A DNA stretch of 64,000 nt, taken from contig NW_024037069.1 in the NCBI RefSeq assembly GCF_015706575.1, positions 44,833,553-44,897,552 of the forward strand, written 5' to 3'. Position 1 is the stretch's first letter. Every line of letters starts with the position of its first letter. Under the pieces are notes generated by a model that saw only the letters and a program-made list of their open reading frames with translations, had not been told where the DNA came from and made no database searches. Positions 47,833 through 58,799 of this stretch are shown piece by piece. Made by a program: the position numbers and the translations under genes. Source of the DNA: Patiria miniata (lineage: Eukaryota; Echinodermata; Asteroidea; Valvatida; Asterinidae).

Positions 47833-49688
47833 CTAGGGGAACATTGTTTTGAAACCTAGCATATCTGCATGTTGATGAACATTTTAAGTTCCATTGAACT
47901 GCTGTTCTGGTATCGATTTTACACTTGGTTGTTTTTTTTTAACAACTATAAATTAAGCACAGCAAAGAACAGGTTCACGTCAGTACAATCTGAAGAAAAA
48001 ACTCCAGTAAATCTGACAAGAAAAAATGTGAACTTGTACCCAACCAAAAGAGTTAGCTGTGTGTATTTACATGTAACCAGGCGGGGTTATTTTAGCGTAG
48101 ATACCTCGAAACGTCAGGCAACAAATACCACTTTCTACAAGTAGGCCTATATGCATGTTAGCACGGTACATTGCTAGCACATGCCCGCTTGAGGACTTCA
48201 TCCTAAAGACCAAACCAGGCACGCTGTCATCTCTGTCACGGAGGCCCTCTTCAATGGCCAAAGCATTGTGCTACCCTTCAATGGGGAAAACTGCCTCACG
48301 AGAAATTGTTCTGAACAATATTTACAACAATTTCTTGTGAGGCAGTTTTACCCCATTGCAGGGCCTCCTGTGGGTGTATGCGTGTGGTGTTTATGGTGTA
48401 AATCGAGGATTTTCTATTGTTCCTCTTCCCTTTTCTTTTGTTTATACTCAACGCATCAGCTCTCATTGGTTTTGTACACGTTTTCTAACCGACGAATCCT
48501 CAGTTTGGTTCCTGTCCTCAATTCATCGATGATGTTGCACGTAGGTGTCATCGATTTACACCACAAACAAACGTACTTCACCCCGAGGACAGACAGACAA
48601 AGGGAGAACAACAGATTCTTTGTTGTCCTCGAACGTTCATAATTGGTCATCGATTGTGCGTTTATGTGCTTAGTCTGTTGGAGAGTGTTATATTACAGGG
48701 ACAAAGGGAAAGACAAGGCCTTGTCCTCGATAGTTATGTAAAACATAGGGAATTATGTGTGTGGGTGTGTAAAGTGATCACGTACCCGGATGCGTCAGTA
48801 TAAGCTCAATTTCCGCTAAGCATACTAAAGTATCCACTAAAACTGCAAGAAACTTAAAATATTGTATTTTCTTCTTCTAGTTACTGTAAAATAATGTCGA
48901 CGAACAACATACAAACGTATAGTGTTCATCCTTGCTGTTTATAAAAGCATGATCCCAATTTTAGCTAATGAGTTTCTTAACATGTATGCTATATGTATTA
49001 TGTTTTTCCTCGGCAGCAATAATTGGTCAGCTGTTTTTGTTGTAACTATTGCGGCTATAGTATTTTTCGTACTTTGATAAATATCACTTTTTGCATTTTT
49101 AGCATTATTAATTGAGAATAAAATGTACACCTACTGAAAAAAAAATTGAGAATATTTTTTTATCTATATATTTATTAGATTTTTCTACCCAGGGTGTGCC
49201 CAAGCAGTTTAAAACTGGTTTCCATTGGGGCCCTGTATACACTACAAATGATTATATACACATGTACAAATGCAATACATTACAAATACAATACACCACA
49301 ATGAAATAAAATAAAAGCATATGAGATTACTGCATGATCGTAAAGCAACTATTATAAATATTTTACAACATTACAAAGAAACAAATACAGTTTGAAACGA
49401 CATTGCTAAGATGATTTAGGTTGATTGAATTCTTTTGTTTTTTATTTGAACCCAAATACATTTTCAAACTGAACACCAGATCTCTGAAAGTAATACATGT
49501 AGATTTTTTGTAATCTGCAATCAAATGCCAACAGTTAGACCATGAATATTCACAAATGGAAGATATGGAAGCAATGTTTCAGTTATTCAAATCATTCAAG
49601 ATTTTTTGTCTTGCTGCTGGTTTCGTTGGGATTTTTTTTTTTTACAAGTAACCAACAAAGCATGGAATCAGCCATAAAGACATCCATG
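47833..49688. other. FREP1 3' flank; no second gene seen
   Basis: Apart from the hairpin at 48237-48371 I recognise only a weak inverted repeat at about 48395-48640 (GTAAATCGAGGA..TTGTTCTC.CCCTTT against AAAGGGAGAACAACAG..GTCCTCGA). No clear AATAAA was assigned. Confidence 0.4.
48237..48371. repeat. Long imperfect hairpin
   Basis: The main arms 48279-48310 and 48326-48358 pair over about 32 bp with one bulge and one wobble (CAATGGGG..AAACTGCCTCAC), loop of 15. Outer arms CACGGAGGCCCT and AGGGCCTCCTGTG also pair across an unpaired left bulge. Could be a tiny fold-back element or a structured RNA. Confidence 0.7.
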
Positions 49689-50239
49689 AAGTGGAACCCA
49701 AAACCCCAAAATATATTTCATATATAAATATGTAGCACCGAAAATATTAATTACTGTAAGCCCAATTTCAGAAACAACTTTTAAATGAAAAAAAGTGACA
49801 TTGCTTAATCCATTCAAAGGATATCACAATTTAAACGCAATGACCCTAAAACCTGTTTCGTCCAAAAAAAGTCAATTTATTGTGCGTTCTGACTGTTTAG
49901 AACAACAAAGAAAATGACCGAGAATACTTATTTCGACAACTGTCAACAACTGTTAGTACACATTATCTTTATTAGCAAACCTGCTTACAAAATGATTTAC
50001 AAAATCCAACTTTTTTCAAAAGAGGGGCCTTCAAAAGGACTTTGTTTTATCGCTGGTGGTGTTTGAAGACAAATGTGACAACAATTCTGGAAATCGTATT
50101 TTGGACGAAAAAGGTTTTAGGATCATTGTTTTGAAATGATGATAGAGTTTGAACGGATTGAGTCATTTTATCTAGTCATTATTATTTTTGGTGCTACATG
50201 TTTTTTTAATATGAAATATATTTTTTGAGGGTTCCACTT
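49689..50239. mobile_element. Fold-back element, GTGGAACC ends
   Basis: AAGTGGAACCCAAAACCCC and ATATATTTCATAT..ATGTAGCACCGAAAAT are mirrored by ATTTTTGGTGCTACATG..ATATGAAATATATTTTTTGAGGGTTCCACTT. Inner arms pair too (CCTAAAACCTGTTTCGTCC with GGACGAAAAAGGTTTTAGG). The region 1675-1860 holds a related fragment. Confidence 0.75.
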
Positions 50240-50297
50240 TTTTGATTCACCCTGTATAGTGTCATTAATTGTGCATCAAGCTTTCACTTCGTCGCGT

Positions 50298-51292
50298 CGT
50301 ACTGGCCCTGTCCGCACTGGACTTTTTTGGTCAAACTAACTGAGACTATGGGTACTTTTCCCATTTTAAGTCCAGTGCGGACAGCCTAGGACGTTTTCCT
50401 CTCGGTTACTTTTCCTGAGTCCAGCGGTTACTTTTACTGGCCAACTGCTGCCCAGGAAAACTTCCCACGTGCCCAGCGAGACGATAAGTCCAGTGCGGAC
50501 AGTGCGAGTCGGTAAAAGCGGCTCAGGAAAGCGTACATCCGGCCCGAGCGCCCTGTTATGCATACAGAGACCGCACGAACCTGCACGTGCAGTGGCCGAA
50601 CATTTTGTAGAAACACGCTGCGGTGTATCAAGTCCGAGCGGTAAAATCTCGTTAAAATATATATTTCAACGGACAAATACATACACAGATAAGAGAGATC
50701 ACGTTCTGAGAATTAATTTGCGGAAATTCTCTTTTTCCACCAATGTATGTTATTTTCTACGATCCAAATTCGTCCTGATGCGCTAGTGTAGTCATGCACG
50801 GAACATCATGGTCCGGTACCGAACGTAGGCCGTAGTCACTGGTTCCTGGCCGACATCGTAGCTTCGATTCTGTAAGCATGCGATGGGAACCAACGAATAC
50901 TGATGGCACTGCTGCCGCACGGAACATCGTACAGCGGCATGGCTTCGACGACGTGTCACAAATGCGTCAGAATTAAATGGCCTTTTCGTCAAGATTTAGC
51001 GTGTCAAGATGAAATAATATCGTGTAAACGATTATGTTGTGCATGCAAATGGCGTGTGTAATATTACTGTGCGTATCGACGGCTGAAAATGTGATCGGCA
51101 ATTTGTTTTCTGTGTACGGTTAGTCATTATACTGACACTGTGACAGCTCGGTTACTTCTCCCACGCGGTCTGGGTAAATTTTCCCGTGTCGAAAGTCCAA
51201 GTGCGGACAGTGGTCACATTTGACCATTTCTCATTTTACCATCGTCTCGGTAAAACCTTTTAAAAAAAAAGCCAGTGAGGACACGGCTTACG
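50298..51292. mobile_element. Non-autonomous DNA element, GTCCGCACTGG ends, about 1 kb
   Basis: The left end CGTACTGGCCCTGTCCGCAC and the right end (other strand) CGTAAGCCGTGTCCTCACTGG are inverted and both continue into a T run. The motif CCAGTGCGGACAG recurs inside at about 50371 and 50491. It ends about 280 bp before the C-type lectin start and so supplies part of its upstream DNA. Confidence 0.6.
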
Positions 51293-51572
51293 TAAACACA
51301 GGATAAAGGCTAGTAAGTGTGCGTGTTTTCAACCATCATATATATTGACCTCAAGGTGACATCAAAGACATGAAATTTTCATACGGTATTGACTCCCCTG
51401 TCAGATTGTTGTCCGAGGTTTTAAAAATTAACAATATTAAAAGCTCATTTCCGTGGGATCGATTTTTTGCTCAAGGTTTCAACATCAGTAAACAAACCCC
51501 TTACACACAGAAACCGCTATAAACAAAAGCAGACGCAGCCGCTTCATACAGGATCCAAACTCTCGCGGTATA

Positions 51573-52163
51573 ATGAACGCTGGATTGATACAACCTCAGC
51601 ATCTCAAGATGAATCCACACGGTAAACTCGCTTCGGTTATTTTCATCAACGCCATTTGTTCTTTGTCGGTTACTTTGGGAGCTCTACCTTGTCCACCTAC
51701 TTGGCAGAAACGACTGGGTTCTGAATACCACGTCAAGTCCGATCCTATGGAATGGGCCAAGGCAAGGGAATTCTGCCGAGGAATCGGGGGCGACCTACTG
51801 ATGCCCAAGTCAGCAGAGGAGAACACATTCGCCAACTCACTACTGGAGAAAGAGGGAGTGAATAGGGCGTGGCTGAATTGCCATAGAGATGGGGCGTGGC
51901 TGTGTATCGTGAACGGGGTGGGGCAGTGGCCACCGTTTAACAATCCAGACTCTCTTCAGCCTGAATTGGATGGCAACTGCCTCACCATGAAAGCAGAGGA
52001 TGGAAAATGGCGCCATACATATTGTGATGGGCAAGCGAGTGTCGTCTGCGAGAGGAAGGCAACATGGCGCGTCAGTCCAGTCAAGTATTGTATGACTGCT
52101 GGCACAGATGGTCGTCTGGTTACCAGCTCCGGTCAGTGCGTCCACGATCCCAACTTGATGTAG
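51573..52163 (+). CDS. Secreted C-type lectin domain protein
   Basis: An uninterrupted frame. The likely start is 51609 (MNPHGKLA), whose signal segment SVIFINAICSLSVTLG precedes CPPTW; 51573 is in frame upstream. The C-type lectin-like domain spans about residues 25-150: CPPTWQ, the WAKAREFCRGIGGDLLMPKS helix, ENTFANSLL, AWLNCHRDGAWLCIVNG, GNCLTM, KWRHTYC and VVCER, with the canonical Cys pairs. The Ca-site motifs EPN/QPD and WND are not present in usual form, so carbohydrate binding by the standard mode is doubtful. As read it stops at 52163. A phase-1 donor (CCGGTCAGT) after 52131 could instead join 52227-52444, giving a membrane-anchored form. It sits between two FREP genes. Confidence 0.8.
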   Translation: MNAGLIQPQHLKMNPHGKLASVIFINAICSLSVTLGALPCPPTWQKRLGSEYHVKSDPMEWAKAREFCRGIGGDLLMPKSAEENTFANSLLEKEGVNRAWLNCHRDGAWLCIVNGVGQWPPFNNPDSLQPELDGNCLTMKAEDGKWRHTYCDGQASVVCERKATWRVSPVKYCMTAGTDGRLVTSSGQCVHDPNLM

Positions 52164-52226
52164 ATGGAGTGGGGTACCATGCTGTGGCTTTTCAACAGTT
52201 TTGACATTTGATTAAGATGTTTATAG

Positions 52227-52444
52227 CAAAATCTTCATTTATGACGTTCGTTGAGACATTTACCGCTCGAAGAAATATCCATGATCTGCAACTTTTAGAA
52301 CAAGGTGAATTAATCTTTGGATTAACAGTCACATTTTACATTCTCTATATAGTTGGAACTCTGTACTTTGTGCATCGTTGGAGACAATCAAATCATGGAC
52401 GCGTTGAAGAGACTATCAAAGATGCCAAAGTGATCAACTTTTGA
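52227..52444 (+). CDS. Possible transmembrane tail exon of the C-type lectin gene
   Basis: Open from an AG acceptor (GATGTTTATAG) to TGA, in phase 1, matching the phase-1 donor at 52131; the intron would be 95 nt. It encodes a linker, a hydrophobic span LIFGLTVTFYILYIVGTLYF, a basic stop-transfer HRWR and a short tail. The damaged paralogue at 55445 keeps sequence matching the end of this exon, so both ORFs belong to one duplicated unit. The acceptor tract is weak, so splicing is unproven; it could otherwise be 3' UTR. Confidence 0.45.
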
Positions 52445-53250
52445 CATTATTATTATATCGCCATTGTACTCTAATGAAAGTAAAACCAGTATTTCGGACA
52501 TCTCTGTCATCCGCAAATCACCTTAATACGTCATTTTTTTTCCGCTTTCATTGAACCTACATTTTGAGCTTAATGAAAGGCAACTGATGTTCAAACGCAT
52601 TGATCTTTCAACTACAACTTTTATCTGTCAGTGAAAAGTAGCCATATTTTATGTCACCCTTTTTAATTATTGATTATCCCACTTTTTAATTCATACATTT
52701 GCAAAAAATGAAAATCGCGAGTTAGAAATAGTCGTATTGACTGTCATCTACCGCTAAGTAATCTTTGTACCCTTTGTTTGTAATGTTATAAGGCATCCCA
52801 TGAGATAATTTTTTTGGGCTTCGGTAAAAGTTATGAGACAATGATGGAAATACATGCAAAGTGCTCGAATTGTCCGTATTGCTCCGCGGAACGCAATCTA
52901 TTTCGCTGCTATTAGCATACTGCGGTCAAGGAAATGTTTAGAATGTCATGATTCCACACTTGAACTATGAAGTCTGTTCGACAAATTAGATAATTAAAAT
53001 GTAATGAAATTAGATCTTTTTTCCAAGAGGAAGTCTACACAGGCTTGAGGTCATTTTCTTTTCTTTTAGGACAACTGCCATTTTTCTAATGTGTTGTTTA
53101 TGTACATATATCTCTTTAAAACTGGTCCACCTCATCAACAACGTCATGAATTAAGAAACCAACAGCAAATTCATATGAAATTCTATAACAAAAACAAAAC
53201 AAAAATTTTAAAAAACCAGACGTTTTGTGATGCCGGTGTCGTGTCAGATT
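52445..53250. other. 3' flank of the lectin gene
   Basis: Non-coding, but matched block by block at 55530-56160 (ATTATTATATCGC, TCATCCGCAAATCACCTT, GTCACCCTTTTTAAT.ATTGAT, ATGTCATGATTCCACACTTG), which shows the extent of the lectin duplication. Confidence 0.65.
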
Positions 53251-53252
53251 AG

Positions 53253-53350
53253 GTCTTGCTGGCCCGTGGGCTCGTTTATCGCCAGTGCTAGGGACATCAG
53301 CACTGGTCACTCAGGACGAGGTGGGTTCGAGTCCACCCGTATCCCTGAGC
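53253..53350 (+). repeat. tRNA-like repeat with B box
   Basis: GTGGGTTCGAGTCCACCC is a strong T-arm/B box; the upstream part is not a normal D arm. A relative with GACATCAGCA.CGGTCA..GAG lies at about 56550-56690 in the lectin duplication. Probably a SINE head, not a tRNA gene. Confidence 0.5.
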
Positions 53351-53756
53351 AACTTGTAAATTTCTCTTGGTTGGATCTTTGGCAGCACTAGGGCTTATGT
53401 ATACATACAATTGTGTGCGGGGACAAAATCATAATACGCAAAAATCACTTTCGCAAAAATCAATCATGTCATTACATCATTAAATATTAAAACAAAATCG
53501 CAAATTGAAAGACGATTACAACCAAACGCTATTGATAAGAACAAATTCTACTGACAACAAGGGAGGGTTTAGTGGGTTAACCCCCCCCCCCCCCCATTTG
53601 GCCCGCGAAAAAGGAAATAAAAGAGAAAACAAAACCGGACAAGTATTGAACCCCCTCCTGCCAGCTAAACGTCCCCCTAACCCCCCCCCCCCCCCTGCCC
53701 CCAAGCCAAAACTGGATGTCCCTGGATCCAAAGCGCCAACCTATGACATTTTCTGA

Positions 53757-54644
53757 GAAACCCATTTTGTGCAATTTTCTACTCCTCATAAAATGTATGA
53801 AAACTATTTACCATCTCTTCTTGGTTTATTGTATTGAAATGTGTACATGTACTTGATTGGACATTTAAAATGTTCCATGCTTTTATGGACAACTGAGGGC
53901 GCTGTTGCTGTGATGTCATTACAGGAAAGCACTTCAGTTGAGGGATATTCTGCTAAGAAAAATGTGTGAACCCAAAATTAGTCATTGGAAACAATTGTGA
54001 GTAAGGCTTTCTCACTGGCTTACTACCATGTACTTACACAACAAGGAATCGCCAAACAAGGACGGATCCAGAGGGGGACAACGGGGGCCATGCCCCCCCC
54101 CCCCCCCCCCCCCCCACTAAAAAAAAAAGGAACCAATTTTCTGTTTAAGTGGCGTTGCAATAAAGGCAGGCACTGCGTAAACCACCATCTTTTCCTCCAA
54201 AAGATCAAAAGATTTGGTTAAAGTGGTCAGAAATAGCATCAGATCGCACCATAGAGCATCTATAGAATCAAAAAAAAATTAGGGCCCTTAAGCGGGCCCT
54301 GAACCCTACGCCATTATTTTTGGACCCACTCTTTTGGGGACCAAAACATTTTTTGGGCCCCCCCCCCCCACAAAAAAAAAGGATTGTGTTCTGGATCCGC
54401 CCTTGTCGCTAATGAAAAGAACATTATGACAGCGGAAAAATCCCAAAATTCTACTGACTTTGTGTGCTGAAAGAGCCTAGCTGTAATACTAAAGTGTCTT
54501 GTCCGGAATGATATATCAGTTTTGCTCATGAATATATAACCCTTCAAAATGGCAAAACAAACATTGAAAACTACGTTGAATGGGACAAAAAGGTGCAATT
54601 TCGAGCATAGTAAAAAACGAAATTACTTTGCACGGGCCATTTAA
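53757..54644. repeat. Interspersed repeat interrupted by a hAT element
   Basis: Same family as 8284-8826, with 349 bp inserted at the CAAGGAATCGCCAAA site. Confidence 0.6.
54057..54405. mobile_element. hAT-type MITE (CAAGGGCGGATCCAG family)
   Basis: The ends CAAGGACGGATCCAG and CTGGATCCGCCCTTG are inverted. The flanks TCGCCAAA and TCGCTAAT agree at 6 of 8. The interior shares AAATAGCATCAGATCGCACC and GGGCCCTTAAGCGGGCCC with the elements at 56183 and 57609. The relative at 8284-8826 shows the empty site. Confidence 0.8.
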
Positions 54645-55219
54645 CACTGGAAGAGACAATATAAACCTCATACATTTTACGTATTTATAACAGTCAGCGA
54701 CGGATCTACGGGGAGGTTGCACCCCCCCCCCCCCCCCCCATCCTCACAAAAACTCCCCCCCCCCCCCCCCCCTATTCAGCCGCTGACTCAAAATGCTAAG
54801 ATACTATGTAGTAAAAATTATAAGGGCCAAAAATAATAAAGGGAACGCTAAAGTTCCTAGCTTTATTCTCAAATTGTCTTAGATTGATATGACTTTTCAT
54901 GGGTGGTAGATAATGGAACCAATGTTTTGCTAATTCAATTAATTCAAGATTTTGTAGGCTAAGTGTTGGATTCTGTTGGTTTGGTGGGTTTTTCACGGTT
55001 GTATTACAAGTAACAATAAAACATAAATTAGCTTTCATGAAGACTTTAACAGTGCCATTAATTATGCATTTAGCCTTTGCTTGTTTATCGTATCGTAAGT
55101 GGCATTTATGCTGACATGTCAGTACGTGCTCGTTCTTTCGTCAATCATTGTACTTGGTTACTATGGTAACTTAAAGGTAACCTCAATGTCATGCCATTGT
55201 CTTTCGTTAATGCCTCCTT

Positions 55220-57000
55220 TGTTTGGTACCCAAGGTTTCAATCAATAAGGGAGTTAAAAGCTCGCTTTCAAGGGAAATAATCTTCGACGAGCACGCGATG
55301 AAAACAAAAGAAGACACTACCGCCTCACTCAGGATCAACACTCTTGTGGTATAGCCATGGGCGTCGCGAGGGGGGGGGGGGGGCAAGGGGCGCTTGCCAC
55401 CCCCCCCCCCCCCCGGAAAAGCAAAAAAAAAAAGGAAGAAAAAAAAGCAATCAAATCAGGGAAGCCCTTGAGAGACGATCAACTACGCGAAAGTGACCAA
55501 ATCTGAGACACCACGCTATTGAACCAGATTTTTGACATTATTATCATATCGCTATATTATATTCAGATGAAAGTAAACACAAATGTTCGGGAATTGACCT
55601 GTGTCATCCGCAAATCACCTTGATATGTACATTCTGTCCCCTTTCATCTTGCCTATATTTTAAATCTAATGAAAGCCAACTGATCTTCAAACTTCATTGG
55701 TCTTTTAACTGAAAGTGGAAAATATTTTATGTCACCCTTTTTAATGATTGATTATCCCACTTTTTCATTTATATATTTGCCCAAATGAAAATCGTAAATT
55801 AGAAATGGTCGTGTTGAGTTGACTGTTATCTTTCGTTGAGTAAGTCATCCTTGTGCCTTTTGTCTATATTTGTGAAGGCATCTTATGAGACATCTCGTGT
55901 GAGCTTCGGTAAAAGTTATAAGAAAATGATGGCAACACATGCAAACTGCTCAGGTTGTCCGTATTGCTTCCGAACGCAGTCTATTTGCTTCTAGAAGCGT
56001 AATTGTTTCCAAGAAATGTTAAGAATGTCATGATTCCACACTTGAACTTGATAGTCTGTTCAACAAAATAGATCAGTTTTGATTAAAAAGTAGTAAAGTA
56101 AAACTGATGAAGCACTTGAACTTTTCTTTCTATATGAAGTCTATATACAGGTTTGAGGTCAATGCTCTTTTGCTATAGGAGTCAAGGGCGGATCCAGGAC
56201 ACATTTTTTTTCCAAAAAAGTGGGTCAAAAAATTACGGCGTGGGGTTCTAAATGCTCTGTGGTGCGATCTGAGGCAATTTCTGACCACTTAAACCAATTT
56301 TTTTTTGAGGAAAAGACGGTGGTGTACTCATTGCCTGCCTTTATTGCGATGTCACATAAAAAAAAAATGGGTTTCGTTGGGGGGGGGGGGCATGGCCCCC
56401 TTTGGCCCCCCCCCCCCCTGGATCCACCCTTGATAGGAGTTAGGACAATTGCCATGTGTTTCTGATTTCACAAATATCACATCTCCCAAATTCTAAATTG
56501 CATAGAAAAAAGCTAACATTTGCAATGTCTGTGTTGTTTCATATTTGGGCAGACGGCCCGTAACTATGGGCGCGTTTTTGACGGGTGGTAAGGACATCAG
56601 CAACGGTCATTCCGGAGTCCCCCCAGAGCCAGCTTGTCAACTCCTTTTCAACTGGATCTCGGACAGCAATATGTTTTTAGTGCTGCAAAAATTAGGGTGT
56701 GCGTTTGGGGAAAAATATAGTATTACACACACACAAAATATGCTACGCAGAATTCAGTCATGTCAACCATCATTGATCACAAAAATGCAGCCGTTTTTAA
56801 CAAAGATTACAATCAAACGCTTTGGAATTAAAAAAAAAATCTTTAACATTTCAGTGGCAGGTCTACGGGGATTATCGATAGGTTAACCCACCCCGCCCTC
56901 ACCTCTTGGGCCGTAAAAAAAGGAGAGGAAATAACAAGTAAAACAAGACAGATGCCTGCTTTCAACCCCCCACCATCCCCCACCAAAACTGGATCTTCTC
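55220..57000 (+). pseudogene. Wrecked paralogue of the C-type lectin unit
   Basis: 55250-55355 matches the 5' flank of the lectin gene (TTAAAAGCTC, AAACAAAAG.AGAC.C, CTC.CGG/TGGTATA). The coding part is missing: a truncated CATGGGCGTCGCGAGG element starts at 55356 where the start codon should be, and homology resumes at about 55445 (CAATCAAATCA) near the end of the possible tail exon. It then follows the 3' flank, the tRNA-like repeat (about 56550) and the following GATTACAA.CAAACGCT block (about 56800). So the duplicate lost its CDS but kept both flanks. Confidence 0.75.
56183..56432. mobile_element. hAT-type MITE (CAAGGGCGGATCCAG family)
   Basis: An exact 8-bp duplication ATAGGAGT (56175-56182, 56433-56440) flanks CAAGGGCGGATCCAG and CTGGATCCACCCTTG. 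Inserted in the 3' flank of the wrecked lectin paralogue. Confidence 0.9.
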
Positions 57001-57608
57001 TGTTATAATATATACACCAAACAGCCGTCGTTGTGTATTGCCCCTCATCCCACTGACACCATCTTGGTTGTTTAGATTCAAAACAACATAAAGCGTAACA
57101 GGAGCGGATTTCTGTCTTCAAATCGAGCGTGTCTTTACATCCTGATGTGTTAATTGATGTTTTTATTCCAGTCGTTCAACCAGAATAGCTTCCTGGTGTT
57201 TGTTCCTTTCTTGAAGGAAGTACAATAACGGATTTCCTTGAGACAGATCAAGGGTCAAACTGAGTCGACATAAATGTCAAGTGTTCTAGATTCGTCCCGA
57301 GTGTTTTAATAATTGTCACATGCTGTGATGCCAAGAAACTTACACCCACACTGTTTTCAAGAACACGCTATTAACCCATTTTCAAACCTCGACCGGGCTT
57401 TATAATTTGTCTGTAGTTCCTGATGCATTTTGAGAGTCTTTAATGCTGGTATAAAGACTCAAATATCGGGGTTCATGTTTCAGGATTTCATTTTTTGTTA
57501 AACTTCATGCTTACACTGCCCTTTGTTGGTTTATTCAATTTCTATATGTCAACGCCCGGAAACTATATTTTCAGGTTAATATCGTTCCTTTTCAACATTG
57601 CCCTTAAA

Positions 57609-57919
57609 CAAGGGCGGATCCAGAACAAATTTTTTGGGGGGCCAAAAAAAAAAAATTTGGTCCCCCAAAAAAGTGGGTCAAAAAAATTACAGCGTGGGGT
57701 TCGGGGCCCGCTTAAGGGCCCCGAAAAATTTTTGGATTCTAGATGCTCTGTGGTGCGATCTGAGGCAATTTCTGACCACTTTAACCAATGTTTTTTTGAG
57801 AAAAAGATGGTGGTGTACTCATTGCCTGCCTTTATTGCGATGTCACATAAAAAAAAAAAAAATTGGTTTCGTTTTGTGGGGGGCCATGGCCCCCTTTGGC
57901 CCCCCCGGATCCACCCTTG
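57609..57919. mobile_element. hAT-type MITE (CAAGGGCGGATCCAG family)
   Basis: An exact 8-bp duplication CCCTTAAA (57601-57608, 57920-57927) flanks the ends. The interior (CTCTGTGGTGCGATCTGAGG, GTACTCATTGCCTGCCTTTA) is shared with 56183-56432. Confidence 0.9.
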
Positions 57920-58173
57920 CCCTTAAATTTATGACCTCATAACATTCAAACAAATATTTATTTCGTTGGTTGTCACTAAATCTCACGACCGATGTCATAA
58001 AAAATAGTGGAATCACATAAACAGAAAATTAGTGAACAAAATGATAACTGAATAAAGTGTAATCAGTAAGCCAAACTCTTCCCAAAATAGACGTGAGTAA
58101 ATCATAAAGAATCAGTTGTTACTCGCAAAAAACTGAATTCCACTCTGTGACAATATCTCCATTTGGGTGGTAG

Positions 58174-58799
58174 TATGGGCGTCGCCAGGGTGGGGCAAGG
58201 GGGCGCTGTCCCCCCCCCCCCCCTCCCTCCTCCCCCAGGAAAAGCCAAAAAAGGAGGGGGGGAAAGAGGTGTGAAGTCATATTAGTTTAATAATTGTGGG
58301 CACGTGTGGTCTAGCGGTTGAGCACAGGATTCATGATCGCGAGGTTATTGGTTCGAGCCCCGCCGTGGCCATGCGTGTTGTGCCCTTGAGTAAGGCGCTT
58401 TACCTCAATTATTACTCCTCTCAACCCATATGTTAAATTGGTACCGGCATTATTCAATGCTGGGAAGGTAACAGACTCACTGTGGAGGAGGTGTGGCGAT
58501 CCCCCCCCCCCCCCCCCCCAGCAGCATATGAGTCTGGCCCAATCGCTAAAGAAAGAGAGATGGGCACTCCGTTCCCTGTTAACACAGGTTCGGCATCTTT
58601 ACCCTTTTTTAGTTTAATACACGTGTGGCAAAACGGGCGTCTGCAGGGGTGTCAATGGATGTGGGGTGGGAAAAAGTCCTCCCACCCTCGAAAAAATGAT
58701 AAAATGAGAATAACCTACAAAAATTGCAAGGATTTTTTTATTGGGGGGGGGGTGCTTTGCCTCCCCCCCCCTATAAAAAAAATCCTGGCGACGCCCATG
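58174..58799. mobile_element. CATGGGCGTCGCC-family element with a nested SINE
   Basis: The left end TATGGGCGTCGCCAGG and right end CCTGGCGACGCCCATG are inverted, in opposite orientation to the copy at 46620. The flanks do not form a clear 8-bp repeat, so two fragments are possible. A tRNA-derived SINE occupies the middle. Confidence 0.6.
58299..58480 (+). repeat. tRNA-derived SINE
   Basis: GTGGTCTAGCGGTTGAGCAC (A box) and GGTTCGAGCCCC (B box) form a tRNA-like head, followed by TGTGCCCTTGAGTAAGGCGC, a conserved block seen behind tRNA heads in many animal SINEs. No CCA or matched acceptor stem. Confidence 0.7.
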
